Source: a virus. Taken from it: a DNA stretch of 23,375 nt. A model generated the notes under the pieces. That model was not told where the DNA came from. It searched no databases and was given only the letters and a program-made list of their open reading frames with translations. The stretch covers positions 1-23,375 of IMG/VR virus record IMGVR_UViG_3300031730_000021. One strand, written 5' to 3'. Below, in pieces: positions 8,359 through 15,711 of this stretch (position 1 is the stretch's first letter; each line of letters opens with the position of its first letter). A program made the position numbers and the translations under genes.

Positions 8359-9366
8359 TCAGAAGTTCGGGAACGGGGCCGTGGGCGGATTGAAATTGGC
8401 GGTGTAACGCGCCACGCCCTGAGTCACGCGAAGCTCGGCGATGTAGCCATAGAACGAATCATCGAAGCCGCCGCTTGCGTGGCGCCCGATGCGGGCATAG
8501 CCGGCCCAATTGCTGCGCACGGCACTCGGGGCAGTTCCGACCAGCACACCGTCCAGGAACAGGTATAGCGTCGTTCCGAACTTCACTTCAGCGATGAAGT
8601 GCCATGTGTTGAACGACAGCGCCCCGGGGCCGGTCTGAGCCTGCGAAAGGTTGTCCCCGTCGTGATCCTGCTCCGACGCCACAAGCGCCTCCGTCGCATA
8701 AACACCGATGTTCGTGCGTCCCAGCGACTGATCAAGGAACGAGGAATACATGATCGCCAGATCAGTGAAGCCCGCATCATGCTGCATAAATACCCAACCC
8801 TCCACGGTGTAGTCGCCACCCTCCAGATTGAGCGACGATGCCGTGGAATCCAGATAATTCCCGGGGCCGTAGAGATAGATCGAGGACTCCCCGAACTTCG
8901 CCTCTGCCGTGCTTGTCTCTGCTGCGCCGTAGCCGATCACGGTCTGGTTGAACGAACTGGAATCGGTGAATGTTCCGCCACCGTTCGTCCCCTGCCCATG
9001 CAGGAGGAGAACAACGTTCGCCCAATACGGATCGCCTGATGCAGGCGCGGGCGCGGGAGGAGCCGCCGGCCGGGCAGGGAACGGAAGCGCCGCAATTCCT
9101 GGTATTTCGAACGACTGGCTGGCCTCGCGATAGATGATGCTGGTATCGAAGTACCCGGCCGCAAGATCTACGTTGTAGAACGTCGGCGAGGCAATGACAG
9201 GCCGCGCGAAGATCAAATTCCCAACGAGGTCATAGACGTTCAGGTAATACCTCTGTCCGTATGCGTTGAACGTGCAAATGCAGTTGTACGGCGATCCGTC
9301 GAGAGATGCCTGGAACTCAAAGTTGGCGCTGTCGCTTGGCGTGAATGGGGTGATCTGTTGAGCCAT
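8359..9366 (-). CDS. Baseplate plug protein fused to a LamG-like lectin domain (335 aa)
   Basis: The ATG at 9366 is chosen because it lies seven bases after the stop of the previous gene; in-frame sequence further upstream is a shadow of that gene. Residues 1-92 (FTPSDSANFEFQASLDGSPY, then CTFNAYGQRYYLNVYDLVGN) match the pattern of the small Pam3 gp18-like plug proteins that close the tail tube beside the hub. Residues 93-112 are a Pro/Ala linker (PARPAAPPAPAPAS). Residues 113-335 look like a concanavalin/LamG-type jelly roll: VVLLLHGQGTNGGGTFTDSS, AKFGESSIYLYG, GGDYTVEGWVFMQ, LYLFLDGVLVG and AELRVTQGVARYTANF. Plug proteins are usually about 100 residues, so the second domain is an addition. 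It may bind surface glycans. Confidence 0.82.
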   Translation of the reverse strand: MAQQITPFTPSDSANFEFQASLDGSPYNCICTFNAYGQRYYLNVYDLVGNLIFARPVIASPTFYNVDLAAGYFDTSIIYREASQSFEIPGIAALPFPARPAAPPAPAPASGDPYWANVVLLLHGQGTNGGGTFTDSSSFNQTVIGYGAAETSTAEAKFGESSIYLYGPGNYLDSTASSLNLEGGDYTVEGWVFMQHDAGFTDLAIMYSSFLDQSLGRTNIGVYATEALVASEQDHDGDNLSQAQTGPGALSFNTWHFIAEVKFGTTLYLFLDGVLVGTAPSAVRSNWAGYARIGRHASGGFDDSFYGYIAELRVTQGVARYTANFNPPTAPFPNF

Positions 9367-9373
9367 GACGGGA

Positions 9374-10018
9374 TCAGTTGATGGACGGGCTTGTGGAGTT
9401 TCCGCCGATGGATGTTCCGACCCCACTGTTCGTCGGCGGATTGCCAACCGGAAGACCGCCGGCAAGTTTGCTGTACAAGTTGTTGTAGACCTGGGCCGCC
9501 GCCTGCTGAGTAACCAGCGGCTGCACGAAATCCCACTGGAAGGCGCCCTGAACCTTTTTGTCACCAGCGCCACTCACGTCTCGTAGGGCGATCAGCAGGC
9601 AATTCTCGTAGATGGTGGCCGGCGTTGCGACGGTGAAAGTTCCGCCCGCGAGGATGTGCGCGGTCAACTGCTGGCGAATTCGCGTGATCGTCGTGAGGAT
9701 GCTGGGATAGCTGTTCGCGCCGTCGCGCGCCGGACACGTCATCTGGAGACTGATCTTCAGCGCGTTCTGCACCATCGAATTGGCCGCCATCGCCATAGAC
9801 GCAAACGGATACTCCGATGGCGTGAAATCCACCAGAGTTCCGCCAGACATTGGCCTGAAGTGCGCGAAATAGTCGGAGTCCTCCGCATGCCTCACCGTGT
9901 CGCTTCCCTCCGTGAGCGTCAACACGGACATTGTGTTTCCCGCCAGGCCCGAGGCGATGCCACCGACAAGCAGGATCGGGGAAAGCTGGTAGTTCTGCTT
10001 GAACTGCTGGATCGACAT
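9374..10018 (-). CDS. Putative tail tube initiator / baseplate-proximal protein (214 aa)
   Basis: The ATG at 10018 lies four bases after the tape measure stop, and in-frame sequence before it is a shadow. The protein lies between the tape measure and the plug/hub/spike group, the usual place for the adaptor that joins the tube to the hub. Visible features are SPILLVGGIASGLAGNTMSV, a TPSEYPFASMAMAANSMVQN stretch, a helical ITRIRQQLTAHILAGGTFTV segment, and LLIALRDVSG. The C-terminal ~30 residues are Gly/Ser/Thr/Asn-rich and probably disordered. I do not recognise a named family with certainty; tube initiation is a positional inference. Confidence 0.65.
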   Translation of the reverse strand: MSIQQFKQNYQLSPILLVGGIASGLAGNTMSVLTLTEGSDTVRHAEDSDYFAHFRPMSGGTLVDFTPSEYPFASMAMAANSMVQNALKISLQMTCPARDGANSYPSILTTITRIRQQLTAHILAGGTFTVATPATIYENCLLIALRDVSGAGDKKVQGAFQWDFVQPLVTQQAAAQVYNNLYSKLAGGLPVGNPPTNSGVGTSIGGNSTSPSIN

Positions 10019-10022
10019 GGTG

Positions 10023-11795
10023 TCAATGCGCCAGGGCTGCGACGGTGGCCTGTGCACTGCCGCCCGTCTGGTTTTGGATCAGCACCCGAACGCCCGCGTC
10101 CGTGAAGTTGCTGCGGCCGTTCTCCTGCTTCGTGATCGCGAGCACCAGCTTCACCATCTGATCAATGTTCGTTGGATCGATGGCCTGATCTGCGCCGAGG
10201 CCGGTGCGCTTCGACACGTTCGCGATGTAGCCAGCCGTGTTGTTCTCGTTCCCGGGCGCGTACTTGCTGATGATGCCTCGGATGGTGCGCAGGCCATCGC
10301 GGTTTTCATAGAGCGCGATCTGGTGCGATAGCGCCTTGATCCCCTCGTCATCGTTGGCAAAGGATTGAAATCCGGTGGTCGATCCAGGAATCCGCAGGTT
10401 CCCGGGATTGTGGTTTCGCTCGGCCAACGGAACATTCCCTCGGAGGTGATCCCACACGGCGCCATAGACGCCGCCGGCAGCCTTGAGTCCGGCCATGAAA
10501 CCATGCTGGGTTCCGCCTGGGGCTGGCATGGTGGAAACGGTGCCCTGCGCCGTCTCGGCCGCCACCTGGGACTTCGGAAACAACTTGCCCAGATAGGTCG
10601 CCATCGTGTGAATGGCGCCCATGAACGTCTCCACGTCGTCGGCGAAGTCCTTGCTCCCGAGATAGGCCCCGAGCTTCTGCAGCGCGCCGCCCACCTTCTC
10701 GATCCACGCCTGGAGGCCGCCGCTCGACACGAATGCATCGATAGCCTTCGCGATGCCCTCGGCGAACTGCGTGAGGTACGGCGTCAGCTTCGTCAAGCCT
10801 TTCAGGAGGGACACCTCGATCTCCTGACTAACCCTGTGCAGCGAAACGAGGAAGTCCTGCCAGGCGCGGCCGGTGTCGTCACCCTCCAGCAGGCTCGCGC
10901 GATCACGCTTGTATGCGTCGATGGTGTCGGATAGCTCCTTCTCCGTCAGAGATGACAGGCGCCGGAGGTCATCGATCCCCACAAGCTGATCGAGCCCGCG
11001 CGCCTGGGCGCCCTGCAGCGTGCTTCCGCCGGCCCGGAAGGCCTGCACCAGCTTCGGCAGCAGCTCGGGCAGGATGTCGCCCGCATTCTTGCCTGCGGTG
11101 TTCTCGCCGAGCGCGTTGAAGATCCAGCGCTTCGACAGGTCGGATTGAGCGCCTGCGATGTTGCCCAGCGTGGACTCGGGATCGATGTACTTCCCGAAGT
11201 TCACCGATGCCGCGCGCAGCTCGCCCGTGTTGACACCCAGGCCTTGGGACTGGCGGCGCATGGTGGCCGCGTTCGCCGCCAGACCGCCGAGGCCGAAGCC
11301 CGAGGCGACAGCGGAGAAGGCTGCCCACTTCGCGATCCCGTAGGCCGCGCTCGCCACGTTGCGCGCGATGTCGGCCGTCCACTTCGCCGAGTCGCGGAAC
11401 CCCTTCATGGACTCGGCGCGCTCTTTGCGCGCGTCGTCTCGATCCTTCGACACGCGAGCGAAGCGCTTCCGTTCTTCGTCCCAGGCCTTGCGCTTGAAGT
11501 CGTCGCTCTTCTTCTGCTCGGCCGCCACCTTCGCGCGCGCGCGCGACTCCAAATCCAGCTCCGTGCTCTGCTCTTTTGCCCGCTTCGCCATCTTCTCGTC
11601 CTGGGCGAGAATTTCCTTCTTCGCCTTGGCGATCTTGGCATTCTGGACGGCGACATCGGCAGTCGCGTCGGCCGCCTGCTCCATCTCCTTCGGGAGATCC
11701 TTGACCCCAATCTTGAACTTCGCGAACTCGGCGACAAAGGACTTCCACTTGGAATCCTGGATGTCTATCTCGACTACCGATTTTCTGTTCGTCAT
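10023..11795 (-). CDS. Tape measure protein with C-terminal NPGNLR-type domain (590 aa)
   Basis: This gene follows the tail assembly chaperone, the standard tape-measure position. Residues about 30-130 are highly charged Lys/Ala/Glu/Arg heptad-like sequence consistent with a long coiled coil. Residues about 140-180 are hydrophobic and Gly/Ala-rich (AAYGIAKWAAFSAVASGFGL), as in tape measures that insert into membranes during DNA ejection. The central part is helical. Residues 461-468 read NHNPGNLR and are followed by GFQSFANDDEGIKALSHQIA and IISKYAPGNENNTAGYI, a module found in virion-associated and lysin-like phage proteins that is thought to act on peptidoglycan. At roughly 1.5 Å per residue the tail would be under about 90 nm. 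A Pro/Gly/Met segment (STMPAPGGTQHGF) separates the two parts. Confidence 0.85.
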   Translation of the reverse strand: MTNRKSVVEIDIQDSKWKSFVAEFAKFKIGVKDLPKEMEQAADATADVAVQNAKIAKAKKEILAQDEKMAKRAKEQSTELDLESRARAKVAAEQKKSDDFKRKAWDEERKRFARVSKDRDDARKERAESMKGFRDSAKWTADIARNVASAAYGIAKWAAFSAVASGFGLGGLAANAATMRRQSQGLGVNTGELRAASVNFGKYIDPESTLGNIAGAQSDLSKRWIFNALGENTAGKNAGDILPELLPKLVQAFRAGGSTLQGAQARGLDQLVGIDDLRRLSSLTEKELSDTIDAYKRDRASLLEGDDTGRAWQDFLVSLHRVSQEIEVSLLKGLTKLTPYLTQFAEGIAKAIDAFVSSGGLQAWIEKVGGALQKLGAYLGSKDFADDVETFMGAIHTMATYLGKLFPKSQVAAETAQGTVSTMPAPGGTQHGFMAGLKAAGGVYGAVWDHLRGNVPLAERNHNPGNLRIPGSTTGFQSFANDDEGIKALSHQIALYENRDGLRTIRGIISKYAPGNENNTAGYIANVSKRTGLGADQAIDPTNIDQMVKLVLAITKQENGRSNFTDAGVRVLIQNQTGGSAQATVAALAH

Positions 11796-11800
11796 GGCCG

Positions 11801-11813
11801 GGATTCTCTCAGG
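11801..11813 (-). promoter_or_regulatory. 13-base leader upstream of the tape measure start (copy 1)
   Basis: The minus-strand sequence CCTGAGAGAATCC ends five bases before the tape measure ATG. The same 13 bases occur four bases before the portal ATG. GAGAGA could act as a Shine-Dalgarno-like site. Confidence 0.45.
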
Positions 11814-12533
11814 CTGGAGGCTTGCGGGCCAGCGCGCGGATTAGGTGCCGCTGGCGGAACTGCTGCGCGTCGTCGAAGCCCCGAGCCTTCGTCTCGGTCA
11901 GGGCCTCGAACCACTCAGTGGCGAGCAGGGTCAGGCAATGATCGAGGACTGACTCAGCTCGTCCGATGGCTTCTCCGACGTGTCGTCCAGCGTCGATTTC
12001 AGCCAGGAGTCGAGAAATTCCGTACAGGTCATCGAGCCATAGACCCAGCCGAGTGACTGCTGGATGATCGGGAGCATCGACTCGGCCAACGGCTTCGGTG
12101 CGACCTTGCAGGCCGCCGTAAAAAAAACGAGGCTGTTCAGCACCTCCAGCGACTCGTCCGCGTCCAGGAGTTCTCGCTTCTGAGCCACGGCGAGTGGCAA
12201 GGTCTTCCAGCCGGCGCCGTCCGGGTCGGCGTAGCTGATGGAGGTCAGGCGCACGATCTCGGACACGAGCCCGAGCTGCACACCTCCAGGCTTGTCCCAG
12301 GTGCGCGCGTTCATGGAATACGATTTGAGCGCGCTGTACGCGATCTGCGGGCCGACAAGAGCAAGGTGGATGGCGGTGTCGTCGTTGCCGTAGCAGGCCT
12401 TGAAGACGGCGCCAAGCTCGGCGAAGTACAGCTCGAACGTGTCGCGCGTGATCGGCGAGCTGTACACCAGCACGGTGCCCAGCTTCTCCGTCTCGAACGG
12501 AAAGCCTAGGCGCAGGTCTTTCGTGATCTTCAT
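11809..12533 (-). CDS. Candidate -1 frameshifted long form of the tail assembly chaperone (241 aa)
   Basis: The -1 frame is open from upstream of the chaperone start down to a TGA at 11809, beyond the zero-frame stop at 11931. The 120 bases between those stops hold no other gene and no in-frame ATG or GTG that could start one. They encode a plausible helical segment in the -1 frame (LLATEWFEALTETKARGFDD and RQRHLIRALARK). Slippage on the T TTT TTT heptamer at 12120-12126 would join residues 1-138 of the short form to about 103 residues of the second frame. Tail chaperones are well known to use such -1 slips (lambda G/GT, P2 E/E'). The site lies about 60 codons before the zero-frame stop, further than usual, and the overlapping part of the second frame looks less protein-like, so the exact slip position is uncertain. 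Confidence 0.55.
11931..12533 (-). CDS. Tail assembly chaperone, short form (200 aa)
   Basis: Located between the tail tube gene and the tape measure gene, the place of the lambda G / P2 E type chaperones that bind the tape measure during tail assembly. The ATG at 12533 is preceded at short distance by GGAT. The protein begins MKITKDLRLGFPFETEKLGT and has a mixed alpha/beta appearance with FELYFAELGAVFKACYG, LALVGPQIAYSAL and, near the end, ESMLPIIQQSLGWVYGSMTC. Its C-terminal tail is polar (STLDDTSEKPSDELSQSS). A run of eight T codes for part of VFFT at residues 136-139. The family was not identified by name; the call rests on position, size and the overlapping -1 frame. Confidence 0.72.
   Translation of the reverse strand: MKITKDLRLGFPFETEKLGTVLVYSSPITRDTFELYFAELGAVFKACYGNDDTAIHLALVGPQIAYSALKSYSMNARTWDKPGGVQLGLVSEIVRLTSISYADPDGAGWKTLPLAVAQKRELLDADESLEVLNSLVFFTAACKVAPKPLAESMLPIIQQSLGWVYGSMTCTEFLDSWLKSTLDDTSEKPSDELSQSSIIA
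12120..12127 (-). other. Putative slippery site (T8) in the chaperone gene
   Basis: On the coding strand the zero-frame codons here are GTT TTT TTT ACG, giving the slippery heptamer T TTT TTT. After a one-base backward slip the next codon is TAC in the frame that stays open to 11809. Directly downstream, ACGGC can pair with GCCGT about 21 bases later, and a GGCC inside that loop could pair with a later GGCC, so a small stem or pseudoknot is possible. No other heptamer of the X XXY YYZ form was found between here and the zero-frame stop. A sequencing error in the homopolymer is the competing explanation. Confidence 0.5.
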
Positions 12534-12547
12534 GGGGTATCCAATTG

Positions 12548-12573
12548 AAAAAGCCCCGGCGGGGCCGAGGCTT
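12548..12573 (-). terminator. Intrinsic terminator after the tail tube gene
   Basis: On the minus strand AAGCCTCGG pairs with CCGGGGCTT (nine pairs, one a wobble) around a five-base CCCCG loop, followed by a T tract that starts in the stem. It lies 25 bases after the tube stop and before the chaperone start. It probably attenuates rather than ends the transcript, giving more tube and sheath than chaperone and tape measure. Confidence 0.8.
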
Positions 12574-12597
12574 CATTGTCTCGCAGAACGAGCCGGA

Positions 12598-13038
12598 TCA
12601 GCTCGCCGTCCAGAGATCGCGATTCGTGTAGTAGATGCCCTGGATCCGCACCGTGAAGGTGGGATTGTTGCCGTCGAAGGCGCCGGGTGCTGTGGACAGG
12701 AGCTGGCAGTTTTCAAGCTGCCAGTTCTCCATCGCTTCCGAGTCGCCGATGACGTTGATCGACCCCAGACGGTTGTTCGTCTCGATCTGGTTTTTGTAGG
12801 CGTTCGCGAGCGCCTGCGTCTTCAGGAGGTGGATCTCCACCGTGGCGATCTGGTAGGGCTCCGGGGAACCCACGCCGCCCGTCAGCGTGGGCAGGAGGTG
12901 GCCCGCATCGCCTTCGAAGGCGATCGAAATCGCCTCCTTCGACAGGAACGGGGTAGTGACACCGAGGGCGGGCAACGTCGCGAAAACGACGGATCCCCGC
13001 AGCCGATTCAGATTGCCTTGATCAACTGGTGCGACCAT
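12598..13038 (-). CDS. Tail tube protein (146 aa)
   Basis: The gene directly follows the sheath gene (three-base gap) and precedes a terminator and the chaperone, the canonical tail tube position in contractile phages. The 146-residue protein fits a tube subunit. It is beta-rich with VRGSVVFATLPALGVTTPFL-like hydrophobic strands near the start (residues ~14-32), then EAISIAFEGDAG, QIATVEIHLLKTQALANAYK and a C-terminal pair of strands (TFTVRIQGIYYTNRD). The segment with a strand, a helix with Gln-Ala-Leu-Ala-Asn-Ala-Tyr, and a G-S-I-N-V strand resembles tube proteins of Bcep781/E217-like phages. No clear Shine-Dalgarno is visible, so translation is probably coupled to the sheath. Membership in a specific DUF family is not claimed. 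Confidence 0.83.
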   Translation of the reverse strand: MVAPVDQGNLNRLRGSVVFATLPALGVTTPFLSKEAISIAFEGDAGHLLPTLTGGVGSPEPYQIATVEIHLLKTQALANAYKNQIETNNRLGSINVIGDSEAMENWQLENCQLLSTAPGAFDGNNPTFTVRIQGIYYTNRDLWTAS

Positions 13039-13041
13039 GTT

Positions 13042-14361
13042 TTAGCTCGATGCGATGTTGGAAACCGTCAGTTGGACGACGATCTGCTGGAAGCCCCGCG
13101 CTGGGGTGAACGACAGCGCCAGGCCGGCGTATTTGCCGATGGCGTAGTCTCCGGGCTCCTGGGCCACGTAGGTGGTGAACGGGATAGCCGTAACCGTTGC
13201 CTTCGGCGAGTTCAGAACGAGGCCGAACGAGACGCCGTTGTTGACGACGGACTGCGCCACCTTCTGCAGGCGGTTGATACCGTCCTGGTTGTAATAAAGC
13301 GGATTCGTCGGGTTGTTCGAGCCGTTGATCACGGCGCCCGAGAGCGCGAGATCCTGCTGGATGATCATCCAGTCCACGGAGTACCAGTAGTTCCACGGGT
13401 TGAGGTCGCCGAATTGGCCGTTCACGATCAACGTGTTCGAGATCCCGCCCTCCGCGCCCGTTCCGATCCAGTTGAGGCCGGCGGCCTTGAACGTGGTGAT
13501 CTGCGTGGGCGTGAGCGTGCTGTACGGCGTGACGCCGAAGACGTAGCGGAACGACAGCGGTGCCACGAGGCTGACCGGCCCAGGATCGGCGGACAGCGTG
13601 TCGTAGAGCACGGCCGCAGCGGAGAACTCGGTCGCGGGGGCACTCGGGCTCTGGATCATCAGGAACGTGGACTTGCACGGGAGCGTCGTCCAGTTCGCAT
13701 AGGTCGCGGCCGTCGTCGTCACGTAGAAGTAGACGGACGACGTGGGGCTCTCGTACTGCCGGAACAGTGTCGGCGCCGTGTTCTCCGCGTCCCACGTCTG
13801 CGGGATCAAGTAGCTGTAGAACTTGACGGGCGCCGGATTCGCCAGGTATGTGCCCAGCGCGGTGACGCCATCTGCCGGCGTGCCAATTCCGAGTTCCAGC
13901 ACATAGACGGCCTGCTGCGAACCCTGGGCGAAGAAGGTATCGCCCATTGCCTGCAGCTCGGCCACGGATTCGAGCTGAAAGGTTCCCGGCGTCGTCTCCG
14001 ATCCTGGGTTCGCCACCAGCGGGTAGGTGAACGTGCTCGCCCCGGTGGAGGTGACGGCGAACGTCCCGGAGTAGCCACTCGGAACCTGGCCGATGAGCTG
14101 ACCCTGGACGGTCTTTCCGACCGGGATTCCATGGGCCGCCGCCGTCGTCACGGTCGCCACACTGGAGGCCCAGGCGATCGAGGTGACAGCGATGGGCGTC
14201 TTCAGGATAGCCGTGAGGTCGGCCAACTCGGTGACAAGCGCGACCGATCCGGCGGCACCGGTAGTGGCGCCCTGCGAGACGAACGCCCCCGTCCGCTGCA
14301 GCGTGGACGGCGTGGAAGCCACCTGCTGGCTGACGTTGACGATGACGATATTGTTGCTCAT
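13042..14361 (-). CDS. Tail sheath protein, DUF3383-like (439 aa)
   Basis: The contractile sheath subunit. GGAGG about ten bases upstream of the ATG is a good ribosome binding site. The start (IVIVNVSQQVASTPSTLQRT), the middle (FYSYLIPQTWDAE, then FRQYESPTSSVYFYVTTTAA and TEFSAAAVLYDTL) and the C-terminus (GVSFGLVLNSPKATVTAIPF, then PGDYAIGKYAGLALSFTPA with RGFQQIVVQLTV) match the pattern of DUF3383-type sheaths of Bcep781/E217-like phages. The final domain is the strand that interlocks neighbouring subunits. Residues about 59-128 (SIAWASSVATVTTAAAHGIP, SGYSGTFAVTSTGASTFTYP) look like an inserted Ig-like domain placed after the N-terminal strand. The adjacent tube gene confirms the context. 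Confidence 0.9.
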   Translation of the reverse strand: MSNNIVIVNVSQQVASTPSTLQRTGAFVSQGATTGAAGSVALVTELADLTAILKTPIAVTSIAWASSVATVTTAAAHGIPVGKTVQGQLIGQVPSGYSGTFAVTSTGASTFTYPLVANPGSETTPGTFQLESVAELQAMGDTFFAQGSQQAVYVLELGIGTPADGVTALGTYLANPAPVKFYSYLIPQTWDAENTAPTLFRQYESPTSSVYFYVTTTAATYANWTTLPCKSTFLMIQSPSAPATEFSAAAVLYDTLSADPGPVSLVAPLSFRYVFGVTPYSTLTPTQITTFKAAGLNWIGTGAEGGISNTLIVNGQFGDLNPWNYWYSVDWMIIQQDLALSGAVINGSNNPTNPLYYNQDGINRLQKVAQSVVNNGVSFGLVLNSPKATVTAIPFTTYVAQEPGDYAIGKYAGLALSFTPARGFQQIVVQLTVSNIASS

Positions 14362-14378
14362 GGGGCTTCAGCCTCCAG

Positions 14379-14762
14379 TTACTGGTAGCTGATCGACACC
14401 ACACCGGCCGTTCCGACCGTCAGGCAGAGGCCGACACCCAGCGGGACATCGATGTCGTAGACGCCGACGGTGTTCGGGATGACGCACACCAGGTTTGCGG
14501 CGGCGGCGGCACCGGTAGTGGCGCAGTCGTTGATCTGCGTGGTTCCACCGCTGGGGGCAGTGGTGACATAGACCTTCGCCAAGCGGCCAACACCGGTCTT
14601 GACGATGCTGGCGCCGGCCACCTTGTTCAGGGCCGTCTTGAGGCCCTTCCCCGTCAGCATGGCGCCATCCGCCGAGGCCAGCGCCGGAGCGGCGGAGAAC
14701 GCGGTGGCGGCGAGGGAGGTCGCGCGCGAAACGATGGCGGCGAGGAAAGGGCCTTGAGGCAT
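14379..14762 (-). CDS. Small structural protein before the sheath (127 aa)
   Basis: The ATG is preceded by GGAG eight bases upstream. The N-terminal ~30 residues are Ala/Ser/Leu-rich (MPQGPFLAAIVSRATSLAAT) and might look like a signal sequence, but the context is virion assembly and the segment is broken by Arg. The remainder is beta-rich: GVGRLAKVYVTTAPSGGTTQ, LVCVIPNTVGVYDID and GLCLTVGTAGVVSISY. A pattern of G-R-L, G-T-T-Q-I-N-D, I-P and G-L-x-L-x-V-G-T is familiar from small phage proteins of unknown function, often next to sheath or capsid genes. It could be a tail or neck component or a decoration protein. Function is not assigned. Confidence 0.65.
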   Translation of the reverse strand: MPQGPFLAAIVSRATSLAATAFSAAPALASADGAMLTGKGLKTALNKVAGASIVKTGVGRLAKVYVTTAPSGGTTQINDCATTGAAAAANLVCVIPNTVGVYDIDVPLGVGLCLTVGTAGVVSISYQ

Positions 14763-14766
14763 TGTG

Positions 14767-15711
14767 CTACTCCGTGGTGATGGTGATGAAGGCCGACTCG
14801 ATCAGCTTGCGCGCTTCTTCCCTGGCTCGCGCCTGGTAGTAGTTGACTTGCAGATCCATCGTCTTCTGTTGGGCGATGATCCCGAACTCCGATTGTGGCT
14901 TTTTTCCGTCCGTTGGAACAGGAATGTTCATGACCGCATAGGACTTGTCTTCGCTGGCATCGCCCGAATTCTGCAGTAGAGCACGCTGGAAGTCCAACAC
15001 GCCGTTGCCCCGGACGCCGTAGAACGTGAATCGGACGGTTTCCATGACGAGCTGGGACTGCGAGTAGTCCGGGCCGTACAGGGGCGAAGCGCCGATGCCG
15101 TCCGTGGATCCGATGTCGGCGGCAACGTATGGGGGGATCGCGTTCTGCGGCACAAGGAATGATGGGTAGACCGGCAGCGAATCGGTGGACATCGCCAGCC
15201 AGAACGGCAGCGAGTTCGACACCACGTTGTCGGACGGGATGTCGTCTGGGCTCGCGATGAACTGCGAGGCCTCGTAGGGCAGCAGCGCGCGCCCGGTGTA
15301 GTGCCAGATCGCCGCCGGGTCGTAGCGCTTGCGCTGGCCGTTGAACGCGGCCAGTGAGCCATTCGGCAATTCGAACACGTAGAGGAGGTCGGGTTCGAGC
15401 TGCTCGAACTCCACCACCTTGGTTTCCGTCGTGAAGATGACATCCTGGCGGGAGTAGGCCTCGGCCACGTCCTGGATGGTGGTCTGCGACAGGTGCAGGC
15501 TCCCGAGCGTCGTGAACGACAGGGCAGGCGTCGTGATCGGTGGCGTCACGCTCGCGGCCGGAGCGTAGAACACGAACCCATCGGCCGGGAGAACGAGGCG
15601 CTTGTACAGCGTGAACGTGAACTCCTGGCGCTCGGAAAGCTGCGCGATGCCCGCGCGCAGGGCCGCGCCCATGCCGGCATTCGGGGAGCCCGAGGCTTCG
15701 TCCAAACTCAC
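14767..15711 (-). CDS. Neck / head-tail junction protein (314 aa), family uncertain
   Basis: Starts with a GTG overlapping the upstream TGA (GTGA). It lies between the connector genes and the sheath, where tail terminator, collar or gateway proteins are encoded. The sequence contains QEFTFTLYKRLVLPADGFVF, LGSLHLSQTTIQDVAEAYSR, and VVEFEQLEPDLLYVFELPNG followed by the stretch RKRYDPAAIWHYTGRALLP. The C-terminal part has VRFTFYGVRGNGVLDFQRAL, FGIIAQQKTMDLQVNYYQAR and a final helix. This resembles a conserved but poorly named protein of Bcep781/E217-like phages. The end segment with an FGI-type strand and a basic helix hints at a gp12/terminator-like fold in its second half. A role at the head-tail junction is inferred from order. 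Confidence 0.7.
   Translation of the reverse strand: MSLDEASGSPNAGMGAALRAGIAQLSERQEFTFTLYKRLVLPADGFVFYAPAASVTPPITTPALSFTTLGSLHLSQTTIQDVAEAYSRQDVIFTTETKVVEFEQLEPDLLYVFELPNGSLAAFNGQRKRYDPAAIWHYTGRALLPYEASQFIASPDDIPSDNVVSNSLPFWLAMSTDSLPVYPSFLVPQNAIPPYVAADIGSTDGIGASPLYGPDYSQSQLVMETVRFTFYGVRGNGVLDFQRALLQNSGDASEDKSYAVMNIPVPTDGKKPQSEFGIIAQQKTMDLQVNYYQARAREEARKLIESAFITITTE

Noticed and set aside
12400-14388. Long plus-strand open frame of 662 codons opposite the sheath, tube and chaperone genes
   Set aside because: It runs through a terminator and several recognised minus-strand genes, its product is Arg/Gly/His-rich without any recognisable pattern, and it is a codon-position shadow of G+C-rich genes.
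14674-14762. Possible signal peptide at the start of the 127-residue protein
   Set aside because: The hydrophobic stretch is interrupted by Arg and Ser and the gene lies among virion assembly genes, so secretion is unlikely.
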